In this document: positions 24,408 through 32,917 of the stretch, one piece after another
Position numbering within the stretch: the stretch's first letter is position 1
Layout of the letters: each line of letters begins with the position of its first letter
DNA from: Drosophila miranda
Taxonomy: Eukaryota; Arthropoda; Insecta; Diptera; Drosophilidae
Direction: 5' to 3'
NCBI RefSeq assembly: GCF_003369915.1
Contig: NC_046675.1
Location: 10,912,001 to 10,976,000 of the forward strand
Length of the DNA: 64,000 nt
The notes under the pieces: generated by a model
Told to the model about the DNA's origin: nothing
The model's input: only the letters and a program-made list of their open reading frames with translations
Database searches by the model: none
Translations under genes and position numbers: made by a program

Positions 24408-24415
24408 CATAAAAG
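24408..24415 (+). promoter_or_regulatory. TwdlN: TATA-like box of TwdlN
   Basis: CATAAAAG lies 63 bp upstream of the ATG, the same variant as at TwdlH. Confidence 0.65.
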
Positions 24416-24470
24416 CCAAAGAACCACCTGCCACCAGCATCACACTCCTCCGCCAATCCGTCAGCTAAAC

Positions 24471-25400
24471 ATGCGTCAGTTCTCCCTCATCCTCTGCTTT
24501 TGCCTCGCCGCAGTGGCCAGTGCCGACAAACTGGGCTACAACTACCAGCCTGTGGCGCACTCACCCTCCGGACTCAGCTTCCAGCCATCCGGCCTGGCCA
24601 GCAATGAGTCGCCCAGCTTTGCAGCGGGACCCAGCTTCCAGCCATCGGAATCGGGCAGCAATGATGCACCCAGCTTCCAGCCGTCCGGATTGAGCAGCTT
24701 CCAGCCATCGGGATTGTCCAGCAACGATGCTCCCAGCTTTGCCGCTGGACCCTCCGCACCGATCGACGGTCCCGTAGGAGCCTCTTCGTCTGGTTCCCCC
24801 AACTACGCCGCTCCCCAGGCTGAGCTGGAGAAGGAGTTTTTTACCTACACCGCCGACGAGGGTGATTTCAACGACCCCGCTGCCTCCGAGAAGGTGTCCA
24901 GCGCCCTGAACAAGGCCCTGCGAGTCGTCTTCATCAAGGGACCTGAGAACCGTGGTCTGGAGAACGCTGCCCTGGCCCTGGCCAAGCAAGCTGCCCAGCA
25001 GGAGACCGCCATCTATGTCCTGAACAAGCAGGCTGATATCGGAGATCTGGCCAGCAAGCTGAATGCCATCCGCAGCAACAACAACAACAAGCCCGAGGTT
25101 CACTTCGTCAAGTACCGCACTCCCGAGGATGCGGCCAACGCCCAGCGCGCCATCCAAGGACAGTACGATCAGCTTGGAGGATCCTCCCAGTCCACCGATG
25201 GTGGTGTTGCCCCAGCCCTGAACTTCGCCTCAAGCGCTCCTGCTCCAGTGGCCGCCCCCGCAGGCGCCGGCATCGCCCAGGGACCGTTCGTGCCCTCTGG
25301 CCTGCCCGAGGCCACTGCTCCAATCTCCTCCTATGTGCCCCCATCGACGCCTGGAAGCACCTACCTGCCCGCTAACATTCTGCGCCGCCTGCGATTCTAA
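24471..25400 (+). CDS. TwdlN: Tweedle cuticle protein TwdlN (single exon)
   Basis: Encodes a secreted cuticle protein of 309 residues, the length I recall for Drosophila melanogaster TwdlN. The ATG at 24471 opens a signal peptide (MRQFSLILCFCLAAVASA) longer than that of the paralogues; the frame is open further upstream but without secretory features. The spacer after DKLGYNYQPVAHSPSG carries FQPSGL and SFAAGPS repeats like TwdlK. The TWDL block spans about residues 121-240. The tail is unusually long, Ala/Pro-rich with a SSYVPP and a TYLPANILRRLRF ending, so the YLP-type motif is doubled. No intron at the family position. AATAAA is at 25454-25459. Confidence 0.94.
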   Translation: MRQFSLILCFCLAAVASADKLGYNYQPVAHSPSGLSFQPSGLASNESPSFAAGPSFQPSESGSNDAPSFQPSGLSSFQPSGLSSNDAPSFAAGPSAPIDGPVGASSSGSPNYAAPQAELEKEFFTYTADEGDFNDPAASEKVSSALNKALRVVFIKGPENRGLENAALALAKQAAQQETAIYVLNKQADIGDLASKLNAIRSNNNNKPEVHFVKYRTPEDAANAQRAIQGQYDQLGGSSQSTDGGVAPALNFASSAPAPVAAPAGAGIAQGPFVPSGLPEATAPISSYVPPSTPGSTYLPANILRRLRF

Positions 25401-25459
25401 GATCCCAGTCCGTTGCCGACATTCCTTTGTTACTGTTTTTCTTATGATACGAAAATAAA

Positions 25460-26406
25460 TTTGTTTGTTAAATCTAAATTGCCAAATAGTTTGCGGATCT
25501 ACTCAACGAACATTCCTAGACATGGAAATGATACGTATTTGCGAGTTTCGGAATGTCAGTATTTTACGTATTCCGTGTTATAGTCTGTTTTGAACTCCGC
25601 TCCACTCCGCAGTCTTGGGCGGCGAGGCGCGCATTTCGTCTGGCAAACGGGTCCGACGGGCTGAATGCTGAATTATGAGTCCGCCGGCTAGGCTGTTTAT
25701 GAAAATTGCAAATGAGCGGAAATATAACATGTTCTCTGCCGCAGCGTTTTGTATAATCCGGTGTATAACACACGGCTTATCGGGTATCTGTATCTGCCTG
25801 CTACTTGGGCCACCTCGTGGCGGAGCCCACGCATTCGGCAAATTGAATCTGCCGCGTCGTTTGACAAATTGCATTAGACGGCAGACGACAGCTGACAATG
25901 GCCAAGTCCATGGAGGGAGCCAAGCAATTTAAAATTATTAAGCTGGGAAATTAGCCCAAAAGCATTGGTCAGAGCAGAGTCTTACTTTCAATCATCGCGC
26001 GGGGCATCATAGCGATTTGCATAACAAAATGAATGAACAAAGGGACCTGGCTACTGCACAGTCGAACAATTTGGAGCTGCTGCCGCCCAGCCCTTTGTGG
26101 CTATCGTCGCTGCCTGAGCTGCTGATTTGCATAAAGATTCGTTGGATTGTAAGCTGCAAGTTCATCAAATTTTAATCAACACCGTCGCCCCCAACGCCGC
26201 CACCGCCAACGACGCCACCGCAACTTCTGCCGCTGCTGCTGCTCGTATTGGTTGTTGTTGTTGTGGCTTCTTGGGCTGCGACTAGGCCAAAATAGACATA
26301 GACACCGCCAACAAGAAGAAAAGAAAAACAGGTTGGCCCAAACAATGCGGACCTTATCGTGATCTCTAGCATGATTGTCAAGCGCTTGTTCTGATTGACA
26401 TCCATG
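25460..26406. other. Intergenic DNA between TwdlN and TwdlJ
   Basis: No gene supported. A GCC/ACC trinucleotide-rich stretch at about 26180-26270 opens Gly/Val-rich and Asn/Gln-rich frames on the minus strand that I read as composition artefacts. Confidence 0.7.
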
Positions 26407-26414
26407 TATATAAA
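26407..26414 (+). promoter_or_regulatory. TwdlJ: TATA box of TwdlJ
   Basis: TATATAAA lies 71 bp upstream of the ATG, with a TCATTC initiator-like site about 32 bp downstream. Confidence 0.8.
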
Positions 26415-26477
26415 TGGCCCACCGGCCACCTCCGACATCATTCTCAATCGAGAGCTCCAAGTAGAACATCAACAAAG

Positions 26478-27434
26478 ATGCGCGCCTTCATCGTCCTGTG
26501 CCTCGTGGCCGTCGCCTGCGCCGACAAACTCGGCTACAACTACAAGCCCGTGGGCCACTCCAACTCCGGCCTGTCCTTTGCTCCTGGCAGCGGCAGCATT
26601 GGTGGTGGTAGCATCGGCGGCGGCAGCATCGGTAGTGGTAGCATCGGAGGAGGACTCCAAGGACTCGGAGGAAGCCTGGGAGGTCTGGGAGGCGGCAGCA
26701 ACTTCGGCAGCCTGGACAGCGGTCTGGGCGGTGGCTCCAGCGGCCTGTCCGGACTTGGTCTTGGATCCTCGGATCTGGGATCCTCTGGCTTTGGCAGCTC
26801 TGGTCTGGGATCTTCTGGTCTGGGATCTTCCGGTCTGGGATCTTCCGGCTTGGGATCCTCCGGTCTTGGATCTTCCGGTCTTGGTGGTGGCTTCAGTGGT
26901 CCCGTCAGCTACGAAGCTCCCGCTCCATCTGCTGAGCTCAACAAGGAATTCTTTACCTTCTCCGCCAACGAACAGGACTTCGATGAACCCGAGGCTTTGG
27001 AACGCGTCTCCAGCTCTGTGAACAAGGGTCTGCGCGTCGTCTTCATCAAGGGACCCGAGAACCGTGGCTTGGAGAACGCTGCTCTGGCTCTGGCCAAGCA
27101 GGCTGCCCAGCAGGAGACCGCCATCTATGTCCTGAACAAGCAGGCCGATATCGGAGATCTGGCCAGCAAGCTGAATGCCATCCGCAGCAACTCGAACAAC
27201 AAGCCCGAGGTGCACTTCGTCAAGTACCGCACTCCCGAGGACGCTGCCAACGCCCAGCGCGCCATCCAGAGCCAGTACGACCAGTTGGGTGGATCCTCTC
27301 AGGCCCATGATGGTGGTGTGGCCAACGCCCTGAACTTCGCCTCCGCGGGACCAGTGCGTCAGGCCCAGGCCCAGATCCCTGAGAACTCGTACCTGCCCTC
27401 GTCGGTGCTGCGTCGCCTGCGCTTCCGTTACTAG
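26478..27434 (+). CDS. TwdlJ: Tweedle cuticle protein with GLGSS repeats, TwdlJ-like (single exon)
   Basis: Encodes a secreted cuticle protein of 318 residues. Signal peptide MRAFIVLCLVAVACA, then DKLGYNYKPVGHSNSG. The spacer has two parts: SIGGG units (about residues 38-60), as in TwdlM, B and L, then a separate run of about seven GLGSS units (about residues 100-135). The TWDL block starts at KEFFTFSANEQDF (about residue 156) and ends at LGGSSQAHDGG; the tail is SYLPSSVLRRLRFRY. It groups with M, B and L by sequence but lacks their intron. An AATACA variant signal is at 27521. The symbol is inferred from order and strand; it is longer than the J protein I recall, so this is uncertain. Confidence 0.85.
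   Translation: MRAFIVLCLVAVACADKLGYNYKPVGHSNSGLSFAPGSGSIGGGSIGGGSIGSGSIGGGLQGLGGSLGGLGGGSNFGSLDSGLGGGSSGLSGLGLGSSDLGSSGFGSSGLGSSGLGSSGLGSSGLGSSGLGSSGLGGGFSGPVSYEAPAPSAELNKEFFTFSANEQDFDEPEALERVSSSVNKGLRVVFIKGPENRGLENAALALAKQAAQQETAIYVLNKQADIGDLASKLNAIRSNSNNKPEVHFVKYRTPEDAANAQRAIQSQYDQLGGSSQAHDGGVANALNFASAGPVRQAQAQIPENSYLPSSVLRRLRFRY
26764..26886 (+). repeat. 15-bp coding repeat encoding GLGSS units
   Basis: Near-identical units of the type GGATCTTCCGGTCTG follow one another in frame inside TwdlJ. The array is unrelated in unit sequence to the SIGGG array just upstream in the same gene. Confidence 0.9.
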
Positions 27435-27526
27435 GAAGGCCATAACCAAAGCTCTTTTCGAGCTCTTCCATCTGCCATTTGTTAGCTCTTGTGTTATCTA
27501 TTGATTTTTCGAACGCCTCAAATACA

Positions 27527-28491
27527 ATTATACTTTAAACTGAAGCAATCAAGTGTTTTACTATTTAGTTGGGCGCTCTGAACAGTGAGTGGTGGGATGA
27601 AGTTCGTATGAAGTTGTCAGTGTCAAAAGTGAATGTCGATGGTGGACGCAGATTACTCACTCGGAGCGGATTTGATTGAAAAATTGCAGATTTCGGCGTT
27701 TATTACATGCCCCGAGTGGCAATAAAAATTCCGAAGCGACGGCGCCAAATGGAATACAAGTGGAAATCAATAAAAAAAATTAACATATTTTGTTTTCTTG
27801 AATGCAGGCGAAACAATCGACGAAATTTTTTTATCATAATTAAAATGTTAATCTGCGTGAAGTAAAAGGTTAGACAAACTATTAGCGCGTAAATTTATGG
27901 CAACTGCAAGACGGAACCAAGACCAAGACGGTACGGGCCTGGATCGGTTCGGATCGGATCGGGTAATACATAATGTATGAGTGATAACAGAGCGGCCGGA
28001 TGAATTGCCAATAACAAAGAGCCAAAGTGGACATCGACTGCTCTGTTCAAGAGCACCCACTACGGCTGATTAGCATAAAACGAAAACAGAAACGTCACCA
28101 GAGTCTGTTAGAAAAATCATATAAAATTATGCTCGTCGACAAATTATGCAAAAAAGCCAAGCCAAGCGCGAAAAACACAGATAACGATGCCCAGAGCCAA
28201 GACCAAACCTGAGACTGAGACTGAGACCAAACGATACGAGTAAAAATGCGAAAAAAAAACAAAAAAGTACAAATTAAAATTAAAAGTGGCCAAAAAGCGA
28301 ATGGGAATTGGCAAGAGGCGATGCTCTGATGGCGCTGATGAGGGAGCGAATGGCCAGCGAATTACTGGCGACAAACATCCAATATCGACCTGCTCCAAAT
28401 GAGGTGCAAAAATAAAAGACACCCAATTAAAATGCGGAATGCTAATTAGGAGAGCTGCAAACTGCAGTCCCCTTTTCGAGCTTTAGTTTCG
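27527..28491. other. Intergenic DNA between TwdlJ and TwdlH
   Basis: Upstream region of TwdlH. No gene or recognisable element beyond short A-rich runs. Confidence 0.7.
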
Positions 28492-28499
28492 CATAAAAG
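28492..28499 (+). promoter_or_regulatory. TwdlH: TATA-like box of TwdlH
   Basis: CATAAAAG, with an ATCAGCA initiator-like site about 28 bp downstream. Confidence 0.7.
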
Positions 28500-28581
28500 A
28501 CGTGGGCGTCTGTGACATCAGCATACTCGAAGTTTACCCAGCAAACCGATCGGAGTTATCTACCTACACACAAGTCCCAAG

Positions 28582-29444
28582 ATGCGCTTCCTAATTGTAA
28601 GTCCTCGATTGGTCAGTACTCATTTAAAGACTACTATAATCTCCTTCTTCTGCTACTCCTTTAGGCCCTTTGCCTTGTGGCTGCTGCCAGCGCTGACTCG
28701 CTCGGCTACAACTATCAGCCATCTGCCTCCACTGGCTCATCGTCCTATGCTCCCTCTGCTGCCGGACCATCATATAGCCAAGCTGCTGCCCAACCCTCGT
28801 ACACCCAATCCACTGGCGGACAATCCTACAGCCCCGCGGCGGCTGCCACCCAGGAACAGCCCACATTCAATGCCCCCTCTGAACCTTTTGTTAGCGCTCC
28901 CGAAGCTGCTCCCTCGGCTGACGCCCCCAACTACTCCGCTCCCCAGACCGAGCTGCAGAAGGAGTTCTTCACGTACACCGCCGATGAGAGCGCCTTCAAC
29001 GAGCCAGCTGGATCCGAGCAGGTGTCCAGCTCCTTGAACAAGGCCCTGCGCGTGATCTTCATCAAGGGACCCGAGAACCGTGGCCTGGAGAATGCTGCCC
29101 TGGCCCTGGCCAAGCAGGCCGGCCAGCAGGAGACCGCCATCTATGTCCTGAACAAGCAGGCTGACATCGGAGATTTGGCCAACAAGCTGAACTCCATTCG
29201 CAGCAACAACAACAACAAGCCCGAGGTGCACTTCGTCAAGTACCGCACTCCCGAGGACGCTGCCAATGCCCAGCAGGCCATCCAGGGACAGTACGATCAG
29301 CTTGGAGGATCTTCCTCCATCCAGAACGGCGGTGTTGCCCCAGTGCTAAACTTCGCCTCCCAGGCACCCGCTCGTCCAGTGGCCGCTCCCTCCTCGCCGG
29401 AGAACTCCTACCTGCCCGCGTCGGTGCTGCGTCGCCGCCTGTAA
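28582..29444 (+). CDS. TwdlH: Tweedle cuticle protein, TwdlH-like (2 exons)
   Basis: Encodes a secreted cuticle protein of about 264 residues. Exon 1 is 28582-28596 (MRFLI, GTAAGT donor); exon 2 is 28665-29444 after a TTTAG acceptor, phase 0. The spliced signal peptide is MRFLIALCLVAAASA, then DSLGYNYQPS. The spacer is Ser/Tyr/Ala/Gln-rich with PSY and SYSQ/SYTQ motifs and no Gly array. The TWDL block begins KEFFTYTADESAF (about residue 104) and ends LGGSSSIQNGG; tail SYLPASVLRRRL. AATAAA is at 29591. Note RTPEDAANAQQA, where most paralogues have NAQRA. The symbol is inferred from adjacency to the TwdlR candidate and from length. Confidence 0.88.
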
Positions 29445-29752
29445 GAGCCGTACGACAGCCGACTGAACCGACTGACCCGACTGACCCTCACTGATTCCTA
29501 CGCACTCGCTGCGACCCATCTCTCCTTCTCCACATGGAGACCATCTCTGTTGAATAGTTTGTATTGCGATTTTCGAGACGAGAAGTCCAAAATAAAATTA
29601 AAATAAAATATTGTTAATGCGAAATGTTGTAAGCGTCTGGGAATAGCTGGCGAATTTCGTAGCGCGACATTGAACTATTTACCCTATAAGGCGGGACGAC
29701 TCGGTTCCATCATTAGTCCCGATTTGGCGGGGTTGGGTAGACGACTTAAGAT

Positions 29753-29760
29753 TATAAAAC
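29753..29760 (+). promoter_or_regulatory. TwdlR: TATA box of TwdlR
   Basis: TATAAAAC lies 66 bp upstream of the preferred ATG. Transcription is expected to start near 29783. Confidence 0.75.
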
Positions 29761-29818
29761 GCACCGGAGCTGGTTGATTGTCTGACAAATGCCTGTTGCT
29801 CTTCGCTGTGGTTATATC

Positions 29819-31050
29819 ATGTTAGGAATCGTGGTAAGTGGAATGGATATTGTAGGTATTTCAAGATATTAATAAAGATATTTTAGTTTCTTGTATTTCT
29901 GGCCACCTGCTCGGCAGAGTTGGGGTACCAGTACCAGCAGAACAATGCACTCCTCAACAGTTATGGAGCTGCGGCTCAGGACTATGGAAGCGAAGGAACC
30001 GCTGGAGATGGTGGTTATCCAACATTAGCTAATGAACACTACCACGACCATGCCGATTTCCACAAGCATTTTTATGCCTTCGAAGCGCCCTACGACTCCA
30101 CCGAGGAGGCGGACCTGGTGGAGACAAAATTGGCCTCTCTCGCGCAGAAGAACCTGCAGGTGGTGTTCATCAAGGCCCCGGAAAACAAGGCCGTGGTGGG
30201 GGCTCTCAACGCACTGGCCAAGCAGACCACCGAAGATAAGACTGCCATCTATGTGCTGAACAAGCAGACGGATTCGAACGAATTGGCAAGCCAACTGAGC
30301 GCCGTGAAGGCGCAGCACAAACACAAGCCCCAAGTTCATTTTGTCAAATACAGGACGGAAGCGGAGGCAGCCCAGGCACAGCTGCACATTCAGGAGCAGT
30401 ACGGCGGAACGGGGTCCCCGCAGCCAGCACAGGCATCCTCATTGGGCTACTATCCGGAGCAGCAGCCGCAGCCGCAGCCGGACCAGGACCAGGGCTACTA
30501 TCCAGAGCCCCAATTGCCGGCCTCACCACCACCACGGCCTGGTTACTTGCCACCATCTCCTCAGTCCAGCTACTTGCCAACACCTTCTCCTTCGACCAGT
30601 TACTTGCCGACACCTTTGCCCCAGACGAGCTACTTGCCACCAGTCCCCCAACCAAGCTATTTGCCACCAGCACCTCGTCCGCAAACGAATTACCTGCCAC
30701 CAGCTCCTCAATCGAGTTACCTTCCCCCATCTCCTCCCCAAGCAGGATATCTGCCGTCCTTGCCCAACTATGCCTCCATTTCTCAGGGCTACAATGCAGC
30801 TGGAGCTGGATCTGGGGCAGCAGGCACTCTGGGGCAGATCGATTTGCCTCCTCTGCCTGAGCCGCAGCAGGATCTTGGTGGCAGCTACGACGACTTGGAT
30901 GAACGATCCGGGAGATCGCTTCGCACCGGTTTCCGAGCCAACGAGAGACGGCGCTCGGGCAGTCGCATGGTCTTTCCCACAGAGCTATCCTCCTCCAACT
31001 ACTATCGTTCCCAGCAAGTCTCCAAGCGCCGAAGACGCGCCCACCTCTAA
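29819..31050 (+). CDS. TwdlR: Tweedle protein with Pro-rich YLP-repeat tail, TwdlR-like (2 exons)
   Basis: Encodes a secreted protein of about 392 residues, the longest in the cluster. Exon 1 is 29819-29833 (MLGIV, GTAAGT donor); exon 2 is 29887-31050 after a TTTTAG acceptor, phase 0. An in-frame ATG ten codons upstream (29789) lies almost at the expected transcription start, so I prefer 29819, which also gives the five-codon first exon of the family. Signal peptide MLGIVFLVFLATCSA, then ELGYQYQQN. The TWDL block begins almost at once (HKHFYAFEAPYDS, about residue 52) and has VVFIKAPENKAVVG and VHFVKYRTEAEAAQAQ. It is followed by a long Pro-rich tail with eight YLP motifs, and an Arg-rich C-terminus ending SKRRRRAHL. 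AATAAA is at 31128. Confidence 0.9.
30537..30768 (+). repeat. Degenerate repeat encoding eight YLP units
   Basis: Units encoding SYLPP or SYLPT followed by short Pro/Ser/Gln linkers recur about every 24-36 bases within TwdlR. Confidence 0.85.
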
Positions 31051-31133
31051 ACATGCCTCCGCTAATTAAGACATTAAAATAGTTCCATAAGACTGCCATG
31101 CCCCGTGTGTATCTAGTTGTAGCTGCAAATAAA

Positions 31134-31953
31134 ACCCAAGATATCAATGAATTGCCTGCCACCAGGGTTTCTGCTTACGCTTCTGCTTCTTTGGTGAGAT
31201 CTCAACGGGTCGGTGATCGGTCCGGGTCTAAGTTGTAAATTTGTTAAGCGGCTTATCAGATGCGAGTCCGAGCCTGGCCTAGGCGATGCGATGATGCTCG
31301 TTTGCTTATGACAAAAAGAAGACTCTGAAAAAAACAAGCATCAAAATGACGTGTAAATTAACGAATCAGGTAGCCATAAAACGTCGACCATAAAAATATC
31401 TTCCAAGTGAAAGTAAAGCTGCGGAGGTGTAAGCCTCTCCGGAGAGCAGCTGCTGCTGCTTCTGCTGCCGCTCCGCCGGGGGAGCAGTCACAACAAATGG
31501 CTTTGTCTATGACAAGCGACAACAAGGGTGCCCCAATAGCATATGAAAATATTTTATAACTAATTCAAATTGGGAGCTCATTTGTAAATTTTATGCGAAT
31601 TAAATTCAAGTTCACGCCGTGCCCGGGTCACGTATGGGCTGTAGCTGTTGGGCTCGTATTTGGCTTGGACTTGGCTTTTGTCTCGGGTGTCTTGCAAGCC
31701 CACAAATTTGCATTTCAAAATTAAACGACATTAACATGGATAATCGGAGCAGCAAACACACACAAAACCAGAGCAGAGCCACAGCCAGCGTCAGAGCTAG
31801 CTGGCCAGAGCCAGTGTTTGCAAAAATCTTTTATAAGTTCATAAAAAGAAAAACGAATGCAAAAAATTAAATAAAACATAAAATCATAAAGAGAGCCGAG
31901 AGACGCTGCCGAGAAGTCAGCTTACTTTCGAGCATCTCTTGTTGTTTGTGTCG
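31134..31953. other. Intergenic DNA between TwdlR and TwdlS
   Basis: No gene supported; short GCTGCT runs near 31450. Confidence 0.7.
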
Positions 31954-31961
31954 TATATAAG
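31954..31961 (+). promoter_or_regulatory. TwdlS: TATA box of TwdlS
   Basis: TATATAAG lies about 114 bp upstream of the ATG, giving a 5'UTR of roughly 80 bp, longer than for most of the cluster. Confidence 0.7.
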
Positions 31962-32067
31962 GATGGTTTTGTTGCTGTGACTAAACTATAACCAAACAGA
32001 GCTTCGAACGGTGAAAATCAGCCGCGGCAGGCCGCCATCCATAGCACACTTAGAAGATCCTCTCAGC

Positions 32068-32843
32068 ATGCGCACCCTGATGGTATGTAGGAATAGGATG
32101 AAAGCGATGCTATCTGATAACCAGAAAATAACCGTGTCTATCCACAGTCCATCTCGCTGCTCTTCAGCATTAGCCATGCCCTGAACAACGCCTACCTCCC
32201 GGCCAACAGTGACTACGCCCCGAAGCGCCCTTTGGCTACGGAATACTTCACCTACGCAGCTCCGCCGGATGAGGATCAGGCAGCGCCCTGGCAGGCAGCC
32301 CGCCAGTTGGCCAAGGCCCTGGTGCCGCCCCAGCAGGTCGTCTTCATCCGCACCCCGGAGACCAATATCTTCACGCTGACGGCCAAGCAGCTGGCTTCCC
32401 AGAATCCACTGGATATTTATGTGCTGCAGCGACAAGCGGACACCGCAGCCCTGGCTCAACAGCAAGCCGCCATCCAACAGCAGGCGGAGCACAAGCCCTC
32501 GGTGCACTTTGTCAAGTACCGAACTCCCGCAGATGTCACCCGGGCTCTGGCCAGCCTGAGGAGCGGCTACGATCAGCTGCCCGGCAACAGTATTAGCCAC
32601 GCCATCGAGACAGCCGACGTCTTCGAGGTGAAGCCCCAGCTGCAGACATTGAGTCAGCCTGTGATACCCCAGACTGTTCGACCACCTGTCCCCCAGACAA
32701 TCCGCCAGCCGGAGCCTGTCATTTTCAAGATCCTGCCGAAAGGTGGCTCTGACTATGAAGTGCACGAGGAGGCCACAGAACTGGAGATGGCCCGGCTGCA
32801 GGCACTGTTCCGGGAATACCTGCCGCCAGGAAAGCACCGCTAG
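32068..32843 (+). CDS. TwdlS: Divergent Tweedle protein, TwdlS-like (2 exons)
   Basis: Encodes a secreted protein of about 236 residues. Exon 1 is 32068-32082 (MRTLM, then GTATGT); exon 2 is 32148-32843 after a CCACAG acceptor, phase 0. The signal peptide reads MRTLMSISLLFSISHA; the mature protein starts LNNAYLPANSDY, so a YLP motif sits at the N-terminus and not at the end. There is almost no spacer before the TWDL block (ATEYFTYAAPPDEDQA). That block is the most divergent of the cluster: VVFIRTPETNIFTLTAKQLA replaces the usual KGPENRG segment, while PSVHFVKYRTPADV is kept. The tail lacks YLP and RRLR and is Gln/Pro/Val-rich, ending with a charged helix-like segment and EYLPPGKHR. AATAAA is at 32912. 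Length and position next to the TwdlD candidate fit TwdlS. Confidence 0.88.
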
Positions 32844-32917
32844 GTTGTAAGTAGAAAAGGGCCTCTGCCAAAGACTGTAAAAACTAAATTAAATTATAAT
32901 TGTAATTAGTAAATAAA

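Noticed and set aside
26172-26475. Minus-strand frames of 91 and 99 codons with Gly/Val or Asn/Gln runs
   Set aside because: Produced by a trinucleotide-rich stretch in the TwdlJ upstream region; two different frames are open over the same bases, so neither is credible.
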